64,000 nt of DNA, taken from assembly GCF_014323705.1 (NCBI RefSeq), contig NZ_JABVEC010000003.1, positions 186,001-250,000 of the forward strand, in the 5' to 3' direction. Below the pieces are notes generated by a model, which made no database searches, was not told the DNA's origin, and saw nothing but the letters and a program-made list of their open reading frames with translations. The stretch's first letter is position 1. Each line of letters opens with the position of its first letter. Shown piece by piece: positions 50,126 to 58,854 of the stretch. A program made the position numbers and the translations under genes. This DNA comes from Actinomadura alba (GTDB taxonomy: Bacteria; Actinomycetota; Actinomycetes; Streptosporangiales; Streptosporangiaceae).

Positions 50126-52594
50126 ATGGCACGACGCGGTACGCAGACCCCTCCGCCCCCGCCCGACTTCGAAGAGAACATCGTCGACGTCGACGTCTCC
50201 GAGGAGATGCGGGGCAGCTTCCTCGAGTACGCCTACTCGGTGATCTACCAGCGGGCGCTCCCCGACGCGCGCGACGGGCTCAAGCCCGTGCAGCGCCGAA
50301 TCCTCTACTCGATGAACGACATGGGCCTGCGCCCTGACCGGGGGCACGTCAAATGCGCCCGTGTCGTCGGCGAGGTGATGGGCAAGCTGCACCCGCACGG
50401 CGACACCGCGATCTACGACGCCATGGTGCGCCTGGCCCAGCCCTGGTCGATGCGGATGCCGCTGGTCGACGGGCACGGCAACTTCGGATCGCTCGGCGGC
50501 GACGACTCCCCCGCCGCGATGCGGTACACCGAGGCCCGGCTGTCCCGCGAGGCCATGCTCATGGTGACCTCGATCGACGAGGACACCGTCGACTTCCGGC
50601 CCAACTACGACGGGCAGGAGAACGAGCCCGAGGTGCTGCCCTCGGCGTTCCCGAACCTGCTGGTCAACGGCGCGTCCGGCATCGCGGTCGGGATGGCCAC
50701 CAACATGGCCCCGCACAACCTCGGCGAGGTGATCGCCGCAGCCCGCCACCTGATCTCCCACCCGGACGCCTCGCTCGACGACCTGATGCGGTTCGTACCC
50801 GGCCCGGACCTGCCCACCGGCGGGCGGATCGTCGGACTCGAGGGCATCCGGGACGCCTACGAGAGCGGCCGCGGCACCTTCCGCACCCGCGCCACCGTAC
50901 GCATCGAGAACATCACCCCCCGCCGCAAGGGCATCGTGGTGACCGAGCTGCCGTACGGCGTCGGCCCCGAGCGCGTGGTCGCCAAGATCAAGGACATGGT
51001 CAACGCCAAGAAGCTGACCGGGATCTCCGACCTCAAGGACCTCACCGACCGGTCCACCGGCCTCCAGCTGGTCATCGAGGTCAAGAACGGCTACCACCCC
51101 GAGGCGGTGCTCGAAGAGCTCTACCGGCTGACGCCGATGGAGGAGACCTTCGGCATCAACAACGTGGCGCTGGTCGACGGCCAGCCCCGCACCCTCGGCC
51201 TGCGCGACCTGCTGCAGGTCTACGTCGACCACCGCATCGACGTCGTACGCCGCCGCAGCCAGTTCCGGCGCCGCAAGCGCGAGGAGCGGCTGCACCTCGT
51301 CGACGGCCTGATCATCGCGCTGCTCAACATCGACGAGGTCATCCAGGTCATCCGCGACAGCGATGACTCGGCACAGGCCAAGCAGCGGCTGATGCAGATC
51401 TTCGAACTGTCGGAGATCCAGGCGCAGTACATCCTCGACACGCCGCTGCGGCGGCTCACCCGCTACGACCGGCTGGAGCTGGACAAGGAGAAGGAGACGC
51501 TCAGCCGCGAGATCGCCGAGCTGACCGCGATCCTCGAGTCCGAGACCAAGCTGCGCAAGGTCGTGTCGGACGAGCTCGGAAAGGTCGCCAAGGAGTTCGC
51601 GAACGCGCGCCGCACCGTGCTGCTGGAGTCCTCCGGTCAGGCCACGACGGCGGCCGTACCGCTGGAGGTCGGCGACGACCCCTGCCTGATCCTGCTGTCC
51701 TCGACCGGCCTGCTCGCCCGTACGGGCGGCACCGACCCGCTTCCGGCGGACGGCCCGAGAGCGCCGCACGACACGCTCGTGTCGGTGGTCCGGGCCACCG
51801 TGCGAGGTGAGGTGGGCGCGGTGACCACCGCCGGACGCATGCTCCGGATCGACGTGCTCGACCTGCCCGCGCTGCCGCCGTCGGCCACTCCCCCGTCACT
51901 GGCGGGCGGTGCGCCGCTCAGCGAGTTCATCACGCTCGAATCGGACGAGACCGTGATCGGCCTCGGCACGTTCGACACCGAGGGCCCGGGGCTGGTGCTC
52001 GGCACCGAGCAGGGCGTGGTCAAGCGGGTCGTGCCCGACTATCCGGCCAACCGGGACGAGTTCGAGGTGATCGGGCTCAAGGACGGCGACAAGGTGGTCG
52101 GCGCCGTGCAGCTCGAATCCGAGGAAGTCGACCTGGTCTTCCTCACGAGCGACGCGCAGATGCTGCGCTTCGGCGCCGACTCCGTCCGCCCGCAGGGCCG
52201 CCCGGCCGGCGGGATGGCGGGCATCCGGCTGGCCGCCGATGCCCGCGTGATGTGGTTCGGCGCCGTCGACCCGACCCGCGAGTCCGTGGTCGTCACGGTC
52301 GCGGGCTCGTCGGCGGCCCTGCCCGGCACCCAGCCCGGCGCCGTCAAGATCAGCGACTACGCGGAGTTCCCGGCCAAGGGCCGCGCCACCGGCGGCGTAC
52401 GGTCACACCGCTTCCTGAAGGGCGAGGACACGCTGCTGCTGGCCTGGGCCGGCCCGACACCGGTCCGCGCGGCCTCGGCCACCGGCGCGCCCGTGAAGCT
52501 GCCGACCGAACTCGGCCGGCGAGACGGCTCCGGCGAGCGAGCGGGCTACCGCGTCACCGCCGTCAGCGGCCCTATCGGCCCGACCGCGCCGTGA
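50126..52594 (+). CDS. parC: DNA topoisomerase IV subunit A
   Basis: An 822-residue type IIA topoisomerase subunit. The catalytic Tyr134 is in [11 protein letters not shown], and the quinolone-region helix [19 protein letters not shown] has Thr at the classical Ser83 position. A coiled coil ([20 protein letters not shown]) and a C-terminal six-bladed pinwheel (about 500-800) follow. The blades and the lack of a GyrA box point to ParC rather than GyrA, and the ParE partner is 8 kb away at 60576-62672. It decatenates chromosomes. The 3' end is followed by a long near-perfect hairpin. Confidence 0.92.
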   Translation: MARRGTQTPPPPPDFEENIVDVDVSEEMRGSFLEYAYSVIYQRALPDARDGLKPVQRRILYSMNDMGLRPDRGHVKCARVVGEVMGKLHPHGDTAIYDAMVRLAQPWSMRMPLVDGHGNFGSLGGDDSPAAMRYTEARLSREAMLMVTSIDEDTVDFRPNYDGQENEPEVLPSAFPNLLVNGASGIAVGMATNMAPHNLGEVIAAARHLISHPDASLDDLMRFVPGPDLPTGGRIVGLEGIRDAYESGRGTFRTRATVRIENITPRRKGIVVTELPYGVGPERVVAKIKDMVNAKKLTGISDLKDLTDRSTGLQLVIEVKNGYHPEAVLEELYRLTPMEETFGINNVALVDGQPRTLGLRDLLQVYVDHRIDVVRRRSQFRRRKREERLHLVDGLIIALLNIDEVIQVIRDSDDSAQAKQRLMQIFELSEIQAQYILDTPLRRLTRYDRLELDKEKETLSREIAELTAILESETKLRKVVSDELGKVAKEFANARRTVLLESSGQATTAAVPLEVGDDPCLILLSSTGLLARTGGTDPLPADGPRAPHDTLVSVVRATVRGEVGAVTTAGRMLRIDVLDLPALPPSATPPSLAGGAPLSEFITLESDETVIGLGTFDTEGPGLVLGTEQGVVKRVVPDYPANRDEFEVIGLKDGDKVVGAVQLESEEVDLVFLTSDAQMLRFGADSVRPQGRPAGGMAGIRLAADARVMWFGAVDPTRESVVVTVAGSSAALPGTQPGAVKISDYAEFPAKGRATGGVRSHRFLKGEDTLLLAWAGPTPVRAASATGAPVKLPTELGRRDGSGERAGYRVTAVSGPIGPTAP

Positions 52595-52605
52595 TCAGCA
52601 GTTGC

Positions 52606-52655
52606 AGTCGATCAAGGATCCGAGCACCCAGGCGTGCTCGGATCCTTGATCGACT
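52606..52655. repeat. Palindromic repeat, copy 2 (GATCAAGGATC family), parC terminator
   Basis: A perfect 22-bp stem (52606-52627 and 52634-52655) encloses the 6-base loop CCAGGC, 11 bp past the parC stop. The same loop CCAGGC and core occur in copy 3 at 56534. It can act as a hairpin terminator for parC, but it belongs to a dispersed repeat family. Confidence 0.9.
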
Positions 52656-52676
52656 CGGTCCGAGCTTTCGCCCTCA

Positions 52677-53282
52677 TCAACTCGGGTCGGCGCGGAAAGC
52701 CGCCGCGGCGTCCATCGACTCGATGCCGTAAACGACCGAGCCGACCGGGGTGCCGCCCCCTGCGGCCGCGTGCACCCGCGCCGCGGCGTCGGCGCCGAAC
52801 CCGCCGTACAGCTCAATCAGCCCGACCGTCTCTTGCGCGGCGACCCGTTCCGCGGCGTCGATGTCGGGCACCGCGACCGTGGTGAACCGGGCGCCGCCGC
52901 CGCGCTCCCGGACGATCCGGTCCCGTTCCGGGTCGGCGCCGGGCACCAGCACCAGGAACAGCTCCGACTGGACCTCCCCGGCCAGGAACGACAGGTGGAA
53001 GCGGGAGATCTCGGCCAGCGACTCGGCGCCGTAGCCGATCGCTCCGACCGGGATCCGGTCGCCGACCTCGGCGATCACCTTCGCCGCCCGGACCGGCCCG
53101 AACCCGCCGCACAGCTCGACGAGGCCGACGCCTTCGCCGACCAGCCCGGCGACCACCGGCGCCGCCTCGTCCTCGTCCGGCACCGCGACGAGCGTCACCC
53201 GGTGCCCACCGCCCTCGAACTCGATCCGGTCCTTCTCCGGGTCGGCGCCCGGCCGCGGGTAGATGACGACTGACTGCGACAT
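52677..53282 (-). CDS. Tandem DUF6506 domain protein
   Basis: A 201-residue protein made of two similar halves of about 95 residues. First half: GADPEKDRIEFEGGGHRVTL then GLVELCGGFGPVRAAKVIAE. Second half: GADPERDRIVRERGGGARFT then GLIELYGGFGADAAARVHAA. Both resemble DUF6506. The conserved E(L)xGGFG motif, with one Cys and one Tyr variant, is the most notable signature. The function is unknown. ATG 53282 has AAGGAG upstream. It is divergent from the SARP fragment at 53375, and the 92-bp gap may hold shared promoters. Confidence 0.85.
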   Translation of the reverse strand: MSQSVVIYPRPGADPEKDRIEFEGGGHRVTLVAVPDEDEAAPVVAGLVGEGVGLVELCGGFGPVRAAKVIAEVGDRIPVGAIGYGAESLAEISRFHLSFLAGEVQSELFLVLVPGADPERDRIVRERGGGARFTTVAVPDIDAAERVAAQETVGLIELYGGFGADAAARVHAAAGGGTPVGSVVYGIESMDAAAAFRADPS

Positions 53283-53374
53283 GGTTTCGCTCCTTGGACT
53301 TCGTTCTCTCGGTACGTCGGCGACGCTACGGAAGTCCGCTGATGACCGGCTGACGGTCCGCTTACGATCACGGC

Positions 53375-54466
53375 ATGCGATTCGGAGTGCTGGGGCCTCT
53401 GGCCGTCTGGACCGACACGGGGAAGGATGTCGCCGTGCCGGGCGCCAAGGTGCGCGCCCTGCTGGCCGACCTGCTGGTCCATCACGGGCACGCGGTGTCG
53501 GCGGAGACCCTGATCGAGGACCTCTGGGAGGGCGTGCCGCCCGCGCACGCGGCCGGAGCGCTCCAGTCCAAGGTGGCGCAGCTGAGGCGTGCCCTGGAGC
53601 TGGCCGAACCGGGCGCCCGCGCGCTGGTCGAGACCGCGCCGCACGGGTACCGCCTGCGGGCCGAGCCGTCCCGGGTCGACGCGGCGAACTTCGGCGAACT
53701 GGTCGCGGGCGCGCGCTACGAGGAGGCCCTCGCCCTGTGGCGCGGCCCCGCCTTCGCCGAGTACGCCGAGGCGCCGTTCGCCCGAGCCGCGGCACAGCGG
53801 CTGGAGGAGCAGCGCGTCACCGCGTTCGAAGGACTCGCGGAACAGCGCGTCGAACGCGGCGAGCATCGGGCGTTGGCCGACGAGCTACCGGCGATGCTCG
53901 CCGCCCATCCGCTCCGTGAACGGCTGCATGCCGTACGGATCCGCGCCCTCTACCTGGACGGGCGGCAGGCCGAGGCGCTGGAGGCCTACCGCCAGATCAG
54001 GAACAGGCTCGCCGAGGAGCTGGGGGTGGACCCGGGCCCGGAGCTGACCGCGGTCCACCAGGCCGTCCTCCGGCAGGACCCGGCGCTGGCCGGGCCGCCG
54101 GAGAGGCTCGCGTCCAACCTTCCCGTCCCGCTCACCGCGCTCGTCGGTCGGGATGAGGCGGTCGCCGAGGTCCGGGCGCTCCTGCGCGAGCACCGGCTGG
54201 TCACGCTGACCGGTCCGGCCGGGGTGGGCAAGACCCGGCTGGCGCTGGAGGTCGCGGCCACCGCCGAGGAGGGCGCGTGGCTGGTCGAGCTGGGCGGCGT
54301 CGATGCCGCCGGGGCGCTCGAGGACGCCGCCGTCCTGGCCGAACGGATCGCCGCGGCGCTCGGTGTGCGTGGCGAGCTGGCCCAGGCCCTGCGCACCCGC
54401 CGGCTGCTGCTGGTCCTGGACACCGTCGAGCACCTCGCCGTACCGGCCTGCGCCTGTGCAGGGTGA
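53375..54466 (+). CDS. Truncated AfsR/SARP-type regulator, N-terminal part
   Basis: 363 codons covering the OmpR-type winged helix (MRFGVLGPLAVW start), the activation domain and the STAND ATPase up to Walker B (TGPAGVGKTR, LLLVLDTVEHL). The frame then runs into unrelated codons (AVPACACAG) and stops at 54466. Compared with the intact paralogue at 29064-32285 (1073 residues), everything from about residue 383 on is missing in this frame. The TPR half continues in another frame downstream. The DNA-binding and activation domains remain intact, so the fragment could still act as a regulator. The family start ATG 53375 is well supported. Confidence 0.7.
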   Translation: MRFGVLGPLAVWTDTGKDVAVPGAKVRALLADLLVHHGHAVSAETLIEDLWEGVPPAHAAGALQSKVAQLRRALELAEPGARALVETAPHGYRLRAEPSRVDAANFGELVAGARYEEALALWRGPAFAEYAEAPFARAAAQRLEEQRVTAFEGLAEQRVERGEHRALADELPAMLAAHPLRERLHAVRIRALYLDGRQAEALEAYRQIRNRLAEELGVDPGPELTAVHQAVLRQDPALAGPPERLASNLPVPLTALVGRDEAVAEVRALLREHRLVTLTGPAGVGKTRLALEVAATAEEGAWLVELGGVDAAGALEDAAVLAERIAAALGVRGELAQALRTRRLLLVLDTVEHLAVPACACAG

Positions 54467-54536
54467 ACTCAGCCCCGCAGGCGGGACGCGAGCCGGTGCG
54501 CTGGTCTGGCGGGCCGCCCTGGAGGCGTGGGAGCGT

Positions 54537-55460
54537 ATGCCCGTCGATCCGGTGGAGCCCTCTGGCGACCTGTCCCCCGACGAGCGCTGGCTCCTGGAGT
54601 ACGCCCGATCCGACGGCGGTGACCTCCCCGCCGCCATCGGGCTGGTGAAGGGCACGCTGCAGGACTTCCGGCGGCTCGGCGACCGCTGGGGGGCAGCGGC
54701 GGCGCTCACCGTGCTCGGATGGGAGTCGCTGCGGCTCGGACAACTGGAGGCCGCGCGCCGCGAGGGCGAGGAAGGGCTGGCGATCTTCCGCGAGGTGGGC
54801 GACCGCTGGGGCGAGTCCCGCGTCCTCCAGCTCTTGGGCGTGCTCGCGGAGGTGGACGGGGACTACGACCGCACGGGACGGCTGCACCGGGCGGGCCTGG
54901 CCTCGGCCGAGGAACTGGAGCTGTGGCCGGTCGTGGTGGAGGAGATCTCGCAACTGGGCAGGATCGCCACGCTGGCCAGAGATCATGGTCGAGCCGACGC
55001 CCATTACGAGCGTGCGTTGCGGGTGGCGCGCGAACGGTCGTTCCACCACGGAGCCGTCCACGCGCGCGTGGGCCTAGGGGCCTCGGCGCGCAGGCAGGGC
55101 AGGCTCGACGCCGCCGAGGAGCATCTGCGTGCCGCCGAGGAGGCCCACCGGGCGGACGGCTACCGTTCCGGCCTGGCGTACGTGCTGGCGGAGTTGGGCT
55201 TCGTCGCGGAACTGCGCGGCGACGCCGCCCAGGCCCGTGCCCGCCATGAGGAGAGCCTGGCGCTGGCCCGCGACACGGGCGACCGGCGCGCGGTGGCGCT
55301 GGCCACTGAAGGGCTGGCCGGTGCGGCCTCCCTGAAGGGGAACGCCGGCGAGGCCGCGCGCCTGCTGGACGAGGCTTCCGCGATCAGGCCGCTTCCGCCG
55401 GCCGAGCGCGCCGACGTCGAAAGGATCGCCGCACGCATCGCCGGACGCGGCGTCCGATGA
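54537..55460 (+). pseudogene. TPR C-terminal remnant of the SARP regulator
   Basis: A 307-residue frame (ATG 54537, GGAGG 11 bases upstream) aligns with residues about 742-1073 of the intact SARP at 29064-32285: RRLGDRWGAAAALTVLGWES, FREVGDRWGESRVLQLLGVL, LAYVLAELGFVAELRGDAAQ and LPPAERADVERIAARIAG. The preceding codons (from about 54457) are in the same frame and come from the junction, so the exact start is unclear. It is in a different frame from the N-terminal part, consistent with a roughly 1.1 kb internal deletion. It could be a free-standing TPR protein or decayed. Confidence 0.6.
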
Positions 55461-55499
55461 GCCTCAACGGTAGGGGCTGCTCACGGTGGAGCCCGGCGT

Positions 55500-56069
55500 T
55501 CAGCTCTCAGCGGCTTTGATCGGGAGCGTGCCGGTGTCGAGCGTGATGCCGAAGGGCTCGGGGAGATCGAGCTTGTCACCGACGTCCACCGAATGGACCA
55601 GGCGATAGCCCTTCTCGCTGGGTTCGGTGCAGAGCGTCAGCGTCGCGTCGTAGGGATCGATGATGAGGTACATCGGGATCCCGTTCTTCGCGCAGCTCAC
55701 GCACTTGTCCTCGTAATCGGTGCGCCTGCTCGACGGGGACACGATCTCGACAACGAGCAGGGCTCGTGCCGCCGGGACGAGCCACGCCTCGGCGATGGAC
55801 TCCTCCCTGGGGTAGACGAGCACGTCAGGCACGATCCGCTCGTCTGTGGCGAGCATGTCGAGCGTGGTCTGCGGCAGCCGGCTCCATCCTTTTGCGGCGC
55901 ACACATTCTGAAGCTGGTCGCCCAGCCAAAAGACGATCTCACCATGGCGAATCTGCGGTACCGGACTCACGATGATCCGCCCGCCGATGAGTTCCACCCG
56001 GTGGCCCGGTACCTCCATGGACTCGTGGATCTCACGCAGGGTCGGTCTGTGCGACGCCGGATCTGCCAT
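55500..56069 (-). CDS. Uma2-family PD-(D/E)XK nuclease-like protein
   Basis: A 189-residue Uma2-type protein. VPDVLVYPREES supplies the Asp, LLVVEIVSPSSRRTDYEDK supplies the Glu and Lys of the PD-(D/E)XK core, and VELIGGRIIVSPVPQIRHGE is the typical N-terminus. The family is a restriction-endonuclease-like fold common in actinobacteria and cyanobacteria, with largely unknown roles and frequent mobility. ATG 56069 has AAGGA upstream; ATG 56081 is also in frame. No transposase is adjacent. Confidence 0.9.
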   Translation of the reverse strand: MADPASHRPTLREIHESMEVPGHRVELIGGRIIVSPVPQIRHGEIVFWLGDQLQNVCAAKGWSRLPQTTLDMLATDERIVPDVLVYPREESIAEAWLVPAARALLVVEIVSPSSRRTDYEDKCVSCAKNGIPMYLIIDPYDATLTLCTEPSEKGYRLVHSVDVGDKLDLPEPFGITLDTGTLPIKAAES

Positions 56070-56355
56070 GGGACGGGCCATCCTTCGAGCCGTTGCGAGG
56101 GCGATGAGCCCTCATCCCTGTTTTCCTGTCATGTGATCGTGATGACTTCAGCACAGACTGTAGTCAAGGAGTGCGACAGAGCATTATGCGATCGGTCGCG
56201 CAACCTCGAATTGCGGGCCCTCGATGGTGTTCCACGCACTCGTGCAGTGACTCAACCCTGGAAACGCGCCCAAGTGTCTGCCCGTGACCGCGAGAACGCC
56301 AGGGTGTTGGCCCGCTTCGTCCCCGTGTGCGCTGAGAAACAAGTACCGAGCAGCC

Positions 56356-56415
56356 TTCGGTGTCGGCATACGCACCACCGAAAGCCGACCTGGTGGTGCA
56401 TACGCCGACACTGAA
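56356..56415. repeat. Long imperfect inverted repeat (24-base arms)
   Basis: The left arm 56356-56379 and right arm 56392-56415 pair at 21 of 24 positions around a 12-base loop (GAAAGCCGACCT). Weaker pairing extends the arms outward by a few bases. It is not related to the GATCAAGGATC repeat. It is probably a recombination or element-end structure. Confidence 0.75.
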
Positions 56416-56533
56416 CAGGCTTCGGCCCTCGTCGCCGGTCCGCCAAACGGCCAGGCAGAGCACAGCCAACCCTCCGGCCGTGATCATGCACTTGTTCGCC
56501 GCCACGCAGCACGTGCAGTGCCTCGGCACGCAT

Positions 56534-56579
56534 TCGATCAAGGATCCGGGCACCCAGGCGTGCCCGAATCCTTGATCGA
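56534..56579. repeat. Palindromic repeat, copy 3 (GATCAAGGATC family)
   Basis: Arms 56534-56553 and 56560-56579 pair with one C/A mismatch around the loop CCAGGC, the same loop as copy 2. It lies in the long intergenic region between the Uma2 and thioredoxin-fold genes and does not follow an intact gene. Confidence 0.9.
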
Positions 56580-56625
56580 CTCGGACGAGCCATCAGGGCG
56601 GCCCCAAGCTGATCTACTTCGTTAC

Positions 56626-56760
56626 TCAGAGATCGTGGTCGCCGGCGCGGACCGCCTCGACGAATCGCCGGAAGCCTGCCACCTCGAACGCGAGCACCGG
56701 TCCCCGGGGTTCTTGAAGTCCCGCGACTCTCCCGGCCGGCTCAGGACCCGCTGTCACCAC
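56626..56760 (-). pseudogene. 5'-truncated DUF397 relic
   Basis: 45 codons (GTG 56760 to TGA 56626) encode the C-terminal DUF397 signature: GPVLAFEVAGFRRFVEAVRA followed by GDHDL. The N-terminal WRKSS and NCVEV signatures are missing. The segment corresponding to VRDSKNP reads AGLQEPR, consistent with a small indel. It is a decayed member of the family at 21643-21837. Confidence 0.55.
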
Positions 56761-56799
56761 ACCATGGGTCGGGCCGGGGCGCGGGGGGATAATCGCGGC

Positions 56800-57369
56800 A
56801 TGGCCATCTCGTCGTTCATGGTCCCGCTGGGGACCCGCGCTCCGTCCTTCTCGCTCCCGTCGATACAGGGCGACACGGTGTCGATCGACGACTTCGTCGG
56901 CGCTCCGGCGCTGCTCGTCGTCTTCCTGTCGAACCACTGCCCCTATGTGCGCAGGATCGAGAGCGCCCTGGGCGAGGCCGTCGCGGAGTACCAGGCGAAG
57001 GAGGGCCTCGCGGCCGTCGGCATCTGCAGCAACGACGTCGAGAACTACCCCGACGACGACGCCGAGCACCTGGCCGAGCAGGCGAAGCGGGCCGGCTTCA
57101 CGTTCCCGTACCTCATCGACGAGACGCAGGAGGTCGCCAAGGCGTACAAGGCGGCCTGCACGCCCGACTTCTTCCTGTACGACGCCGACCGGGGGCTCGC
57201 CTACCGGGGCGAGTTCGACGGCGCCCGGCCGCGCAACGACCTGCCCTCCGACGGCGCGACCCTGCGGGCGGCGCTCTACCAGGTGCTCGGCGGGCGCCCG
57301 GTACCCGAACCGCACATCGCGAGCCTCGGCTGCGGCATCAAGTGGAAGCCCGGCAACGACCCGGTCTGA
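56800..57369 (+). CDS. Thioredoxin-fold (peroxiredoxin-like) protein
   Basis: A 189-residue AhpC/TSA-like protein. GTRAPSFSLPSIQGDTVSID is the fold start, and VVFLSNHCPYVRRIESAL holds a single Cys of the NHCPYV type rather than a CxxC. ICSNDVENYPDDDAEHLAEQ, YKAACTPDFFLYDADRGLAY and a C-terminal GCGIKWKPGNDP follow. This subfamily is widespread in bacteria and may reduce or oxidise thiols, but the redox partner is unknown. ATG 56800 has GGGGGGA upstream. It stands alone. Confidence 0.9.
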   Translation: MAISSFMVPLGTRAPSFSLPSIQGDTVSIDDFVGAPALLVVFLSNHCPYVRRIESALGEAVAEYQAKEGLAAVGICSNDVENYPDDDAEHLAEQAKRAGFTFPYLIDETQEVAKAYKAACTPDFFLYDADRGLAYRGEFDGARPRNDLPSDGATLRAALYQVLGGRPVPEPHIASLGCGIKWKPGNDPV

Positions 57370-57458
57370 CCGGCGTTCCTCACCTCACGGCGGCGCACTT
57401 TCGATCGCCTTTATCCCGCGGCCCTTTGGATGATCTATGACATCCGAAGGAGGAGCGA

Positions 57459-58844
57459 ATGACGGCGAAGGAGATCGGGCGTCGGCAGGCGTTGCGAGCG
57501 TCGCTGGCCGGTGCCGCCGCACTCGGGGCCACACAGACCGGGGTCGCGAAGGCCGCCGACGGTCCGGCAGGCGGGCGGGCGCCGCGCGGCGCGTACGCCC
57601 GCAACGTGGAGGCCATCGGCTACAGCGACCTCGATCACCGGCCGGCGTTCAAGATGGCGATCCGGCAGGTCAGGGGCCGCTGGTACCTCTACACCGGCCA
57701 TTTCTGGCACAGCGGGTGGAGCGTCGTCGACGTCACCGACCCACGCCGCCCCGAGGTGGCCGCCTTCGTTCCCGGGCCGGCCGACACCTGGACGCTGCAG
57801 GTGGACCTGTCCGGTGACACGATGGTCACCGCGCTGGAGAGCATCTTCCCCAACTTCGGGGGCGATCCCGCCGAGGACTTCGAGGACGGCGTCTACATCT
57901 GGGACATCGCGGATCCCGTACGCCCTCGGCGGCTGAGCCACTACCGCACCGGCGGAACGGGCACGCATCGCAACCTCTATCCCGGCGGGCGCCACGTCCA
58001 CCTGGCGGCGGGGGTTCCGGGCCATCAGGGCAACATCTACGTGATCCTGGACATCTCCGATCGGGCCCGGCCACGGGAGGCCGGCCGGTGGTGGGTGCCC
58101 GGCCAGCGCGAGGGCGAGCCTCGCGAAGGCCTGGCGAATCGGTCCGCGCGGCCGCACACGCACGGTTTCTGCTGTGGCGACGCCGGTGACGTGTCGTTGC
58201 ACGGGCCGCCCTATCCGGCCGGGAACCACGTCTACCTGCCCTACGGCGGGGCGGGCATGATCGTGCTGGACATCTCCGACGTCTCCCGGCCCAGGCGGGT
58301 GGGCGGGCTCAACTTCAGCCCGCCGTTCCACTCCAGGTTCGGCGTGCACGGCGTGCTGCCCGTGCCCGGCCGCTCCATCGCGTTCGCCAACTCCGAGGAC
58401 GTGTCGTACGGGGCCGGCCCCGCGCCGCACGCCTCGATCATCGACATCTCAGATCCGGCCGAGCCGTGGCTGCTCTCCACGCTCCCGGCTCCGGTGCCGC
58501 CGGACGAGGCGCCCTACGACGACTTCGTCACGCGGGGCGGCTGGAGCGGGCCGCACAACATCAACCACCACCAGCACCACCCCGACGTGCAACGGCAGGG
58601 GAACCTGTTCTACATCGCCCACTTCAACGCCGGGCTACGCGTGTACGACGTCTCGAACGTCCGTACACCACGTGAGGTGGGCTACTTCATCCCGCCGGAG
58701 CCCACCCGCAGGTACGGGCCGATGCCGGAGGACAAGCTGGTGCTGCAGACCGAGGACGTGGTCGTCGACCGGCGCGGGTACATCTACATCTCCGACAAGA
58801 ACCAGGGCCTCTGGATCCTGCGCTACACGGGCCCGGAACGCTGA
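57459..58844 (+). CDS. Tat-exported LVIVD-repeat beta-propeller protein
   Basis: A 461-residue protein with an RR motif signal (GRRQALRASLAGAAALGATQ) typical of Tat export, followed by about seven LVIVD-type units of the D-I-S-D-P-x-x-P form: SVVDVTDPRRPEVAAF, VYIWDIADPVRPRRLSHY, VILDISDRARPREAGRW, IVLDISDVSRPRRVGGL, SIIDISDPAEPWLL and VYDVSNVRTPREVGYF. The last unit closes with YISDKNQGLWILRYTG. These propellers are secreted proteins of unclear function. ATG 57459 has AAGGAGGAG upstream. Confidence 0.88.
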   Translation: MTAKEIGRRQALRASLAGAAALGATQTGVAKAADGPAGGRAPRGAYARNVEAIGYSDLDHRPAFKMAIRQVRGRWYLYTGHFWHSGWSVVDVTDPRRPEVAAFVPGPADTWTLQVDLSGDTMVTALESIFPNFGGDPAEDFEDGVYIWDIADPVRPRRLSHYRTGGTGTHRNLYPGGRHVHLAAGVPGHQGNIYVILDISDRARPREAGRWWVPGQREGEPREGLANRSARPHTHGFCCGDAGDVSLHGPPYPAGNHVYLPYGGAGMIVLDISDVSRPRRVGGLNFSPPFHSRFGVHGVLPVPGRSIAFANSEDVSYGAGPAPHASIIDISDPAEPWLLSTLPAPVPPDEAPYDDFVTRGGWSGPHNINHHQHHPDVQRQGNLFYIAHFNAGLRVYDVSNVRTPREVGYFIPPEPTRRYGPMPEDKLVLQTEDVVVDRRGYIYISDKNQGLWILRYTGPER

Positions 58845-58854
58845 GCCCAGGTCG

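Larger units (their letters stand above)
56070..56625. other. 556-bp non-coding region with palindromes
   Basis: Lower in GC than its surroundings. It contains a 24-base-arm imperfect inverted repeat (56356-56415), the third copy of the GATCAAGGATC palindrome (56534-56579) and, just beyond it, a DUF397 gene relic. No RNA gene or convincing gene of its own is seen. It looks like a scar of past rearrangement. Confidence 0.6.

Noticed and set aside
50006..51769. A 587-codon minus-strand frame opposite parC
   Set aside because: Opposite-strand shadow of a well-supported topoisomerase gene; composition is repetitive Val/Asp/Gly with no motif.
55500..56069. Uma2 protein as an IS transposase
   Set aside because: No terminal inverted repeats or target duplications bracket it, and the family fold is a nuclease of unknown role rather than a transposase.
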